In this document: one piece after another, positions 56,677-64,000 of the stretch
Layout of the letters: each line of letters opens with the position of its first letter
Position numbering within the stretch: position 1 is the first letter of the stretch
From: Ottowia sp.
GTDB taxonomy: Bacteria; Pseudomonadota; Gammaproteobacteria; Burkholderiales; Burkholderiaceae_C
NCBI RefSeq assembly: GCF_016703145.1
Contig: NZ_JADJCO010000002.1
Coordinates: 124,001-188,000, forward strand
Direction: 5' to 3'
Length of the DNA stretch: 64,000 bases
Translations under genes and position numbers: made by a program
Notes under the pieces: generated by a model
The model's database searches: none
What the model saw: only the letters and a program-made list of their open reading frames with translations
Told to the model about the DNA's origin: nothing

Positions 56677-57417
56677 ATGCTGCTAATCCCCGCCATCGAC
56701 CTCAAGGACGGCCACTGCGTGCGCCTTCGCCAAGGCGACATGGACCAGGCCACCACCTTCAGCGAGTCGCCCGCCGACATGGCCGCGCACTGGCTGGCGC
56801 AGGGTGCGCGCCGCCTGCACCTGGTGGACCTGAATGGCGCCTTCGCCGGCAAGCCGCAGAACCTGGCTGCCATCAAGGCCATCCTGGCCGAGGTCGGCGA
56901 AGACATCCCGGTGCAGCTTGGCGGCGGCATCCGCGACCTGGACACGATCGAGAAGTACATCGACGCCGGCCTGCGCTACGTCATCATCGGCACCGCCGCG
57001 GTGAAGAACCCCGGCTTCCTGCAGGACGCCTGCACCGCCTTCGGCGGCCACGTCATCGTCGGCCTGGATGCCAAGGACGGCAAGGTCGCCACCGACGGCT
57101 GGAGCAAGCTCACCGGCCACGAGGTGGTGGACTTGGCCAGGAAGTTCCAGGACTGGGGCGTCGAGTCCATCATCTACACCGACATCGGCCGCGACGGCAT
57201 GCTCAGCGGCATCAATGTCGAGGCCACCGTCAAGCTGGCGCAGGCGCTGACCATCCCGGTCATCGCATCGGGCGGCCTGGCCGGCATGGCCGATATCGAG
57301 CAGCTGTGCGCGGTCGAGGGCGAGGGCGTCGAGGGCGTCATCTGCGGCCGCGCCATCTACTCCGGCGACCTCGAATTCGCCGCCGCGCAGGCGCGCGCCG
57401 ACGCGCTGAACGGCTGA
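56677..57417 (+). CDS. hisA: ProFAR isomerase (1-(5-phosphoribosyl)-5-aminoimidazole carboxamide ribotide isomerase)
   Basis: The 246-residue TIM barrel catalyses the Amadori rearrangement in histidine synthesis. Catalytic Asp residues are in LIPAIDLKDGHCVRLRQGD (Asp8) and YTDIGRDGMLSG near 168-179. Phosphate loops are VQLGGGIRDL near 79 and IASGGLAGMADI near 197. Its usual downstream partner hisF is 2.6 kb away here, separated by two unrelated genes. Confidence 0.95.
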   Translation: MLLIPAIDLKDGHCVRLRQGDMDQATTFSESPADMAAHWLAQGARRLHLVDLNGAFAGKPQNLAAIKAILAEVGEDIPVQLGGGIRDLDTIEKYIDAGLRYVIIGTAAVKNPGFLQDACTAFGGHVIVGLDAKDGKVATDGWSKLTGHEVVDLARKFQDWGVESIIYTDIGRDGMLSGINVEATVKLAQALTIPVIASGGLAGMADIEQLCAVEGEGVEGVICGRAIYSGDLEFAAAQARADALNG

Positions 57418-57475
57418 GAAGCCGACCACGTGCTGGCAGGGATACCATCCGCCCAGCCCTTCCGATTTCCTAACC

Positions 57476-58924
57476 GTGCGACGTCCCAACGTGAAACATG
57501 AACTTGATGCGCTGCAGCAGCTTGATGACCGGGCCGCCGGCCACCTGCTGGCCGACAGCACCCACGCCAACGCCAACGTCAGCCTGATCCAGATCCACGA
57601 CCAGCGCAGCGCGCCGGGCGGGGTGGTGCGTTTCAAGAGCATCCTGGTCCAGTTGCAGAACCGACTGCACTTGTGGCCGATGTTCCGCAAGCGCCTGCAG
57701 CGCGTGCCGCTGGGGCTGGACCGGCCCTACTGGGTGGACGACGACATGTTCGACCTGGAATACCACGTGCGCCACATCGCGCTGCCCAAGCCGGGCGACT
57801 GGCGGCAGTTCTGCATTCAGGCGTCGCGCCTGCATGCGCGCGCGCTGGACATGGACCGCCCGCCCTGGGAGCTGTACGTCATCGAAGGGCTGGACAGCTT
57901 CCTCGACCTGCCCGAAGGCAGCTTCGCGTTGCTGCTCAAGACCCACCTGGCGGCGCTCGATCTCTCCGCGCTGGCCAGCCTGACCGAGGCCCTGTGCGAC
58001 CGCCAGGCCGAGCCGTCGCCGCTGACGCCCCCGCCCTCGTGGTTCGCCGATTCGGCCCCCAGCCCGCTGACGCTGCTGCAGCGCAGCATGTGGCGCTCGG
58101 CCCTGTCGCCCTGGCAAATGCCCTGGGCCGTCGAGCGCATGGTGCCGATGGCCAAGGCCTTGACCGCCGGCTTCTCGGAAGTGCACCCCATGACGCGCTT
58201 CAATTCGGTGGTTTCGCCGCATCGCGTGTTCGAAACCCGCCGGTTCACCGTCGAAGAGTTCGAGGCGATCGCCGCCTCGGTGCACGGCGCCACCATCGAA
58301 GACGCGGTGATCGCCGTGTGCGGCGGCGCCCTGCGCCAATACCTGGAGCAAGACCTGGAGGAACTGCCCGCCAGCGGCAGCCTCAACGCGATGGTCTGGC
58401 ACGCGGGCGCGGCGGACGCCGCGCAGGCCGGCGAAACCGGCAAGCCGACCTGGCGGCCCCGCGTCCTGGGCACCGACGTGGCCGACCCCCTGGACCGCCT
58501 AGCGACGGTGGTCGGCAGCCAGGCCCAATACCCCGTCGTCGCGCAGCAGGCCGTTCGCCCGGCCTTCCCGGCGGGGCAGGTGAAGGGGGAGGTGTCCGCC
58601 CACTGCATCATCCGGTTCATCCCGGCTCCCGCGCAAACCCAGTACCTGTGCGGCGCGCACATGGCCTACACGTCGGCCATCCTGCCGATCCGCGATGGCA
58701 CTGGCCTGTCCTTCGCCGTGACGCAGTACGAGGGCCGCGTGGTGATTTCGCCCACCAGTTGCCGCGAAATCATTCCCGACCCGGAGCGCTTCGCCCAGTG
58801 TCTGCGCGACAGCTTCCAGGCCAGCCTGGCGCAGGCGCACAACCAGGTCAAGAAGGCGGCGCTGGCCGTATCCCGCGCCACGCCGAAACCCAAGGCCGGC
58901 GCCGTCAAGACGACCAAGCCATGA
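57476..58924 (+). CDS. WS/DGAT-like acyltransferase homologue with degenerate active site
   Basis: The 482-residue protein (GTG 57476, or GTG 57491) follows the wax ester synthase/diacylglycerol acyltransferase plan. It has DDDMFDLEYHVRHIALPKPG near 84-103, LDMDRPPWELYVIEGL near 124-139, GATIEDAVIAVCGGALRQYL near 276 and an SAHC..FIPAPAQTQYL-type C-terminal block. The family active site H-H-x-x-x-D-G is replaced by H157-L-A-A-L-D162-L, which loses the catalytic second His. It may therefore be inactive, have another role, or use a different base. It separates hisA from hisF with the convergent hydrolase. Confidence 0.78.
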   Translation: MRRPNVKHELDALQQLDDRAAGHLLADSTHANANVSLIQIHDQRSAPGGVVRFKSILVQLQNRLHLWPMFRKRLQRVPLGLDRPYWVDDDMFDLEYHVRHIALPKPGDWRQFCIQASRLHARALDMDRPPWELYVIEGLDSFLDLPEGSFALLLKTHLAALDLSALASLTEALCDRQAEPSPLTPPPSWFADSAPSPLTLLQRSMWRSALSPWQMPWAVERMVPMAKALTAGFSEVHPMTRFNSVVSPHRVFETRRFTVEEFEAIAASVHGATIEDAVIAVCGGALRQYLEQDLEELPASGSLNAMVWHAGAADAAQAGETGKPTWRPRVLGTDVADPLDRLATVVGSQAQYPVVAQQAVRPAFPAGQVKGEVSAHCIIRFIPAPAQTQYLCGAHMAYTSAILPIRDGTGLSFAVTQYEGRVVISPTSCREIIPDPERFAQCLRDSFQASLAQAHNQVKKAALAVSRATPKPKAGAVKTTKP

Positions 58925-58997
58925 GCCGACGCCCGCGTCACGGCAGACAGGAAACGCCGAGAGACGCTTGACCGGGCAGCCCCATTCGGTGAACCAC

Positions 58998-59027
58998 AAA
59001 AAAGCGGCTTTGACGAGCCGCTTTTTT
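58998..59027. terminator. bidirectional terminator between WS/DGAT-like and hydrolase genes
   Basis: AAAAAAGCGGCT and AGCCGCTTTTTT pair perfectly over 12 bp around a TTGACG loop, giving a T run on both strands between convergent genes. Confidence 0.9.
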
Positions 59028-59059
59028 CTTGCCGGTCAGGGCGCGGACGCGCTCGCCGG

Positions 59060-59875
59060 TCAGATGGGCAAGGCCTCGTGCGTGTACATGCGGTACAGGA
59101 AGCCGTCGGCGCCCTGGGGCTGGAACGGCTTCCATGCGCCTTCCGGCTGGGCCAGCCGGTCGGCCAGGATGGCCAGCACCATGGCATTGAAGCCCAGGCC
59201 GATGTGGCTGCCAGCGACGCGGATGTTCTCGCAATGGCTGGGATCGCCGGTGATGGTGGCCTCCTGCGCGGGCACCACGCCGTCGCTGACCGAATACAGG
59301 CAACTGATGGGCACGGGGGGCAGTTGCCGCTCGCGCAGCTTCTTCACGCGCGGCTGCATCACGTGCACGCTGGGGCCCAGCGGGTGGGCGATCAGCCGGT
59401 ACAGCTTCTTGACGAAATCCGCCGACTGGCTGCCGTGCACGGGATCCACGGTGACCGGGCTGCCCAGGGTGATCAACTGGCGCACGCACTCCGGTGCTTC
59501 GAGCGCGCCGTACAACGAGAACATGCCGCCCAGGCTCCAGCCGATCAGGCTGACGGTGCGCCCGCTCTGATGGTGCAGGTGGCGGATCTTCTGCTCCAGC
59601 GCCTGGGCGTGGCGGAACTTGAAGCCCACGTTGCGGCCCATGCCCCAGGTGTGCACGTCGTAGCCGCGGCTTTCGAGGAACCTCTTGAGCACCGCCAGCG
59701 AGGCTTCGTCGCCCATGAAGCCCGGCGACAGCAGCACCGGGTGGCCGTCGCCCTTGGGGGTCTGCATCAGCCAGGGCCAGGCCAGCGGCAGCAGGGCCAC
59801 CTCGTTGAAGACGCGCATCTCCAGCAGCGAGTGCAGCGCGCTGGGCTTGCCTGTGTGGGTGGACTGGGTGGCCAT
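59060..59875 (-). CDS. alpha/beta hydrolase, paralogue of the one at 12771-13547
   Basis: The 271-residue protein has GWSLGG at 112-117 (nucleophile Ser114), LLSPGFMGDE near 48-57 and SHIGLGFNAM near 235 (catalytic His). Blocks shared with the paralogue include DGHPVLLSPG/DGHAVLVLPG, LITLGSPV/VITLGSPF and ADRLAQPEG/ADRLSQPEG. It has no signal peptide. It faces a WS/DGAT-like gene, suggesting a neutral-lipid or wax role for the pair, which is unproven. It is divergent from hisF. Confidence 0.83.
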   Translation of the reverse strand: MATQSTHTGKPSALHSLLEMRVFNEVALLPLAWPWLMQTPKGDGHPVLLSPGFMGDEASLAVLKRFLESRGYDVHTWGMGRNVGFKFRHAQALEQKIRHLHHQSGRTVSLIGWSLGGMFSLYGALEAPECVRQLITLGSPVTVDPVHGSQSADFVKKLYRLIAHPLGPSVHVMQPRVKKLRERQLPPVPISCLYSVSDGVVPAQEATITGDPSHCENIRVAGSHIGLGFNAMVLAILADRLAQPEGAWKPFQPQGADGFLYRMYTHEALPI

Positions 59876-60035
59876 GATGTGTCGATTTCTGGGGTGTCGG
59901 GTGAATGAAAACCGGGAGCGTGGTCCATGCGGGTCGCGTGCATTCGATTTTAGCGGCCGGGCGTCATCCGCCGTGGCGCGGGGCGGGGCCCCGATGCGGC
60001 GAGAATCGGGTGCTTCGGCTTCCTGATTGCCTCCC

Positions 60036-60815
60036 ATGCTGGCCAAACGCATCATTCCCTGCCTCGACGTCACCGGCGGCCGCGTCGTCAAGGGCGTCAA
60101 CTTCGTCGAATTGCGCGACGCCGGCGACCCGGTGGAGATCGCCGCGCGCTACAACGAGCAGGGCGCCGACGAGTTGACCTTCCTCGACATCACCGCCACC
60201 AGCGACGGGCGCGACGTGATCCTGCCCATCATCGAAGCGGTGGCCTCGCAGGTGTTCATCCCGCTCACCGTGGGCGGCGGCGTGCGCACCGTGGAGGACG
60301 TGAGGCGCCTGCTCAACGCCGGGGCGGACAAGACCAGCTTCAATTCCGCCGCCATCGCCAACCCGCAGGTCATCGCCGACGCGTCGGCCAAATACGGCGC
60401 GCAGTGCATCGTCGTCGCCATCGACGCGCGGCGCCGCACCGGCGAGGACGCCGCCGCGCGCGGCCCCGGCTGGGACGTGTACAGCCACGGCGGGCGCCGC
60501 AACACCGGGCTGGACGCCGTGGCCTGGGCGCGCCGCATGGCCGAGTTGGGCGCGGGCGAGATCCTGCTGACCAGCATGGACCGTGACGGCACCAAGAGCG
60601 GCTTCGACATCGAGCTGACGCGCACCGTCAGCGAGGCGGTCAGCGTGCCGGTCATCGCCTCGGGCGGCGTCGGCACGCTGGACCACCTGGCCGACGGCGT
60701 GCAGCAGGGCGGGGCCGACGCGGTGCTGGCCGCCAGCATCTTCCATTACGGCGAATACACCGTGGCCCAGGCCAAGCGGCGCATGGCCGAGCGCGGAATC
60801 GTGGTCCGGCAATAG
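60036..60815 (+). CDS. hisF: imidazole glycerol phosphate synthase cyclase subunit
   Basis: The 259-residue TIM barrel partners HisH to form the imidazole ring. MLAKRIIPCLDVTGGRVVKG gives catalytic Asp11, and LLTSMDRDGTKSGFD near 175-189 gives the second Asp. LTVGGGVRTVED near 80 and IASGGVGTLDHL near 208 bind phosphate. ATG 60036 matches the universal HisF start. It is preceded by 160 bp divergent from the hydrolase, so it probably has its own promoter. Confidence 0.96.
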   Translation: MLAKRIIPCLDVTGGRVVKGVNFVELRDAGDPVEIAARYNEQGADELTFLDITATSDGRDVILPIIEAVASQVFIPLTVGGGVRTVEDVRRLLNAGADKTSFNSAAIANPQVIADASAKYGAQCIVVAIDARRRTGEDAAARGPGWDVYSHGGRRNTGLDAVAWARRMAELGAGEILLTSMDRDGTKSGFDIELTRTVSEAVSVPVIASGGVGTLDHLADGVQQGGADAVLAASIFHYGEYTVAQAKRRMAERGIVVRQ

Positions 60816-60819
60816 GGTT

Positions 60820-60877
60820 TTCGGCCTTGAGCCGGCGCCGATATTGGGCAGTTAGCTCCTAAAAAAGTATCAATCCA
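60820..60877 (+). repeat. family A dispersed repeat after hisF
   Basis: TCGGCCTTGAGCCGGCGCC, GATATTGGGCAGTTAGCTCC and TAAAAAAGTATCAATCC match the core with some divergence. Confidence 0.6.
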
Positions 60878-60907
60878 GGCCGCCCGCCGATTTCCGCACT
60901 GGAGTGG

Positions 60908-60979
60908 GCACCAAGTTGATGCATGATGTCGCGCATTTTGGTGCGCTCTCGCCCCTATGATTGCGCGAATTTGGTGCGC
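60908..60979 (+). promoter_or_regulatory. cluster of NtrC-like GCRC-N5/6-GGTGC sites upstream of gdhA
   Basis: GCACCAAGTTGATGC (60908-60922), GCGCATTTTGGTGCGC (60931-60946) and GCGCGAATTTGGTGCGC (60963-60979) resemble the NtrC consensus TGCACC-N5-GGTGCA. They are spaced about 23 and 32 bp apart. The third lies 20 bp before the chosen TTG start. This is a by-eye match only. Confidence 0.4.
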
Positions 60980-60998
60980 GTGCACCAATGAAGGAATT

Positions 60999-62345
<1,347 letters not shown>

Positions 62346-62348
62346 CCG

Positions 62349-62482
62349 CCCCCCAGGCTTCGCGGACGTCGTTCCGCTCTCGCCACCCCCCTCGAAGGGG
62401 GCACCGCCACTGGCCGGGGAAAGTCCGGCCACGGCGGTCGCTGGCATGGCCTGCTCCGCGGCCTTTCGACTCCTTGGAATCG
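62349..62482 (+). repeat. GC-rich dispersed repeat (family B), copy 2, after gdhA
   Basis: CCCCCAGGCTTCGCGGACGT, CCCCCCTCGAAGGGGGC, GGCCGGGGAAAGTCCGGCC, ACGGCGG and CATGGCCTGCTCCGCGGCCT appear in the same order as at 35790-35935. It begins 3 bases after the gdhA stop. Confidence 0.7.
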
Positions 62483-62520
62483 GCGCGCCGCCGGCGGATC
62501 GAGGATTTTTTAGTCGAATT

Positions 62521-62576
62521 GGCGGTTAGCCCGCGCCAGATAATAGCTACAAGCTATCAATAACGTAGTAAATCCG
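62521..62576 (+). repeat. family A dispersed repeat before hisI
   Basis: GGCGGTTAGCCCGCGCC, AGATAATAGCTACAAGCTATCAATAACG and TAGTAAATCC match the core and tail. It lies directly after the family B copy. Confidence 0.75.
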
Positions 62577-62615
62577 CGCAGGCGGCAGCGGGTCGGTATC
62601 GCCGACAATTCGAGC

Positions 62616-63005
62616 ATGGATTGGCTGGATCACATCAAGTGGGACGCGCAGGGCCTGGTGCCCGTGATCGCGCAGGAGGCCGGCACGGGCGACGTGCTGA
62701 TGTTCGCGTGGATGAACCGCGAGGCGCTGGCCAGGACGGCCGAGCTGGGCCGCGCCGTGTACTGGAGCCGCTCGCGCGGGCGGTTGTGGTTCAAGGGCGA
62801 GGAATCGGGCCACGTGCAGACCGTGCACGAGATCCGCATCGACTGCGACCAGGACGTGGTGCTGCTCAAGGTCACCCAGCTCGGGCACGAGCCCGGCATC
62901 GCCTGCCACACCGGGCGCCACAGTTGCTTCTTCAGCGTGCTGAAGGAGGGCGCGTGGCAGGCCGTCGATCCGGTCTTGAAAGACCCCGAGTCCATCTACA
63001 AATAA
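62616..63005 (+). CDS. hisI: phosphoribosyl-AMP cyclohydrolase
   Basis: The 129-residue single-domain zinc enzyme opens the purine ring in histidine synthesis. Motifs are VLMFAWMNREAL near 27-38, YWSRSRGRLWFKGEESGH near 49-66, the Mg site IRIDCDQDVV near 74-83, and the zinc cysteines with GIACHTGRHSCFF near 94-106. It is separate from HisE (not fused as in E. coli). ATG 62616 is supported by the family start. hisE follows after 5 bp. Confidence 0.95.
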   Translation: MDWLDHIKWDAQGLVPVIAQEAGTGDVLMFAWMNREALARTAELGRAVYWSRSRGRLWFKGEESGHVQTVHEIRIDCDQDVVLLKVTQLGHEPGIACHTGRHSCFFSVLKEGAWQAVDPVLKDPESIYK

Positions 63006-63010
63006 GGCCC

Positions 63011-63397
63011 ATGAACTCCCAAGACGTGCTCGCGCGCCTGACCGCCGTCATCGACAGCCGCCGCCCCGGCGCCGGCGGCGATCCCGAGACCAGCTACGTC
63101 GCGCGCCTGTTGCACAAGGGGCCCGACGCTTTCCTCAAGAAGATCGGCGAGGAAGCGACCGAGGTGGTGATGGCCGCCAAGGACGCCGACCACGGCGCGC
63201 CGCGCGAGAAAATCGTCGCCGAGATGGCCGACCTGTGGTTCCACGGCATGGTGGCGCTGGCGCACTACGGCCTGTCGGCCGCCGACGTGGTGGCCGAGCT
63301 GGCGCGCCGCGAAGGCCTGGGCGGCATCGAGGAAAAGGCGCTGCGCCGCGTGCGTGAGCGCGAAACCGACGAATCCCAAGCGAAAGGAGCCCGCTGA
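63011..63397 (+). CDS. hisE: phosphoribosyl-ATP pyrophosphatase
   Basis: The 128-residue all-alpha MazG-like enzyme removes pyrophosphate from PR-ATP. KKIGEEATEVVMAAKD near 43-58 and EMADLWFHGMVALAHYGLS near 74-92 carry the metal-binding acids. YVARLLHKGPDAFLKK near 29 matches the family. It is followed by a membrane protein whose start overlaps its stop (TGATG), so they are co-translated. Confidence 0.94.
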   Translation: MNSQDVLARLTAVIDSRRPGAGGDPETSYVARLLHKGPDAFLKKIGEEATEVVMAAKDADHGAPREKIVAEMADLWFHGMVALAHYGLSAADVVAELARREGLGGIEEKALRRVRERETDESQAKGAR

Positions 63398-63789
63398 TGG
63401 CAGACAACGACATCATCGACCTGGAGCCGAACCGCCAGGACGGCGACGGGCTGCAGGCCTGGAGCTGGGTCAGCTACCTGCTGCACCTGATCGTGGCCGT
63501 GGCCGCCGTGGTGCCGGGCGCGCAGGCCAGCATCGCGCTGCTGCTCATCGCGCTGGTGATGGACCTGGTGAAGAAGGAAGACGCCGCCGGCACCTGGCAG
63601 GCCAGCCACTTCCGCTGGCGCATCAGCTCGGTGCTGTGGGCGGGCGTGCTGTACCTGGTGACGCTGCCGCTGTTCCTGCTGCTGTACCTGCCCGGCGCCA
63701 TCGCCTGGGTGCTGATCTCGATCTGGTTCCTCTACCGCATCATCAAGGGCATGGTGCGGATGAACGCCCACCGGCCGGTCGATGCCTAA
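63397..63789 (+). CDS. small membrane protein (DUF4870-like)
   Basis: The 130-residue protein has three or four hydrophobic spans (about 23-42, 44-58, 78-98, 99-118), with a polar N-terminus MADNDIIDLEPNRQ. Patterns WSWVSYLLHLI and ALLLIALVMDLVKK plus LYRIIKGMVRMNAHRP resemble the DUF4870/Tic20-like group that commonly follows hisE in Comamonadaceae. AAAGGAG precedes the ATG. Function is unknown. Confidence 0.75.
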   Translation: MADNDIIDLEPNRQDGDGLQAWSWVSYLLHLIVAVAAVVPGAQASIALLLIALVMDLVKKEDAAGTWQASHFRWRISSVLWAGVLYLVTLPLFLLLYLPGAIAWVLISIWFLYRIIKGMVRMNAHRPVDA

Positions 63790-64000
63790 GGCGCCGCAGG
63801 GCGCCGCCAGCGCCAGGGCCGAGCCCAGGACGGCCAACCTGGCGCTGCAGGGCGGCGGCTCGCACGGCGCCTTCACCTGGGGCGTGCTGGACGCGCTGCT
63901 GGAAGACGGGCGCATCCGCTTCGAAGGCGCCAGCGGCACCAGCGCCGGCGCGATGAACGCGGTCGTGCTGGCGCACGGCCTGGCGCGGGCGCACGCCGAC
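63782..64000 (+). CDS. patatin-like phospholipase, N-terminal part (cut by window edge)
   Basis: An open frame from ATG 63782 runs to the window end (73 residues) and overlaps the preceding stop by 8 bases. LALQGGGSHGAFTWGVLDAL near 20-39 holds the oxyanion G-G-G-x-x-G. SGTSAGAMNAVVLAHGLA near 51-68 holds the lipase nucleophile motif GTSAG (Ser in residue about 54). The catalytic Asp would lie beyond the window. It probably belongs to the patatin phospholipases that deacylate phospholipids or storage lipids. Confidence 0.86.
   Translation, partial: MPKAPQGAASARAEPRTANLALQGGGSHGAFTWGVLDALLEDGRIRFEGASGTSAGAMNAVVLAHGLARAHAD

Overview
The window is GC-rich DNA that reads like a betaproteobacterium of the order Burkholderiales, most likely family Comamonadaceae. 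The reasons are an mlaFEDACB-ABC-bolA-murA-hisGD locus, four orphan periplasmic binding proteins of the Bug (TctC-like) family, a phasin-like protein, an E. coli-type class I dihydroorotase and a type A RNase P RNA. Two dispersed intergenic repeat families are also present. Nothing here looks like a plasmid or phage. I found no tRNA, rRNA or CRISPR array.

Layout. 1-2.7 kb: the start of an RpiR-type regulator (runs off the left edge), divergent from an M20 peptidase and a Bug protein. 2.8-10.8 kb: pyrC, an NYN/OST-HTH protein, a KefB-type antiporter, DUF3025, htpX, then proQ and an FAD enzyme on the minus strand. 11-13.6 kb: granule-associated proteins, a TetR regulator and an alpha/beta hydrolase. 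13.6-18.8 kb: cysK, rnpB, an S4/pseudouridine-synthase homologue, a NUDIX-metallohydrolase fusion and a GDSL lipoprotein. 18.9-23 kb: two Bug proteins, an AhpD-like protein and a divergent LysR regulator. 23-27.7 kb is accessory: a large secreted DUF11-type protein with an IPTL-CTERM sorting tail, followed by a RAYT transposase element. 27.7-34 kb: gltB and gltD. 34-43.8 kb: the Mla phospholipid-transport operon, an ABC-2 exporter, ibaG-type bolA, murA, hisG and hisD. 44-54 kb: a 10-kb insert splits the histidine genes; it holds a GntR-controlled acyl-CoA catabolic operon, a vapBC-type toxin-antitoxin pair and an alcohol dehydrogenase. 54-64 kb: hisC, hisB, hisH, hisA, a degenerate WS/DGAT homologue and a convergent hydrolase, hisF, gdhA, hisI, hisE, a membrane protein and the start of a patatin.

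Pathways. All eight histidine genes seen (hisG, D, C, B, H, A, F, I plus hisE) lie on the plus strand but in four blocks separated by unrelated genes. gltBD and gdhA give both routes of ammonia assimilation. The Mla genes form a complete retrograde lipid-transport system in which the MlaA lipoprotein gene sits inside the operon.

Cautions and highlights. Three central-metabolism genes (pyrC, gltD, hisD) each carry one single-base frameshift, which points to sequencing or assembly errors. The IPTL-CTERM gene is also out of frame, but at a run of eleven C in its signal-peptide region, a classic arrangement for phase variation. Other notable points are paired palindromic operators for the GntR regulator and for the toxin-antitoxin pair. 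About 16 copies of a short repeat are present; in two genes (gltB and a small membrane-protein gene) copies encode a shared D-(G)K-A-P-x-A-T-K peptide. Two enzymes have lost the key catalytic residue of their families.
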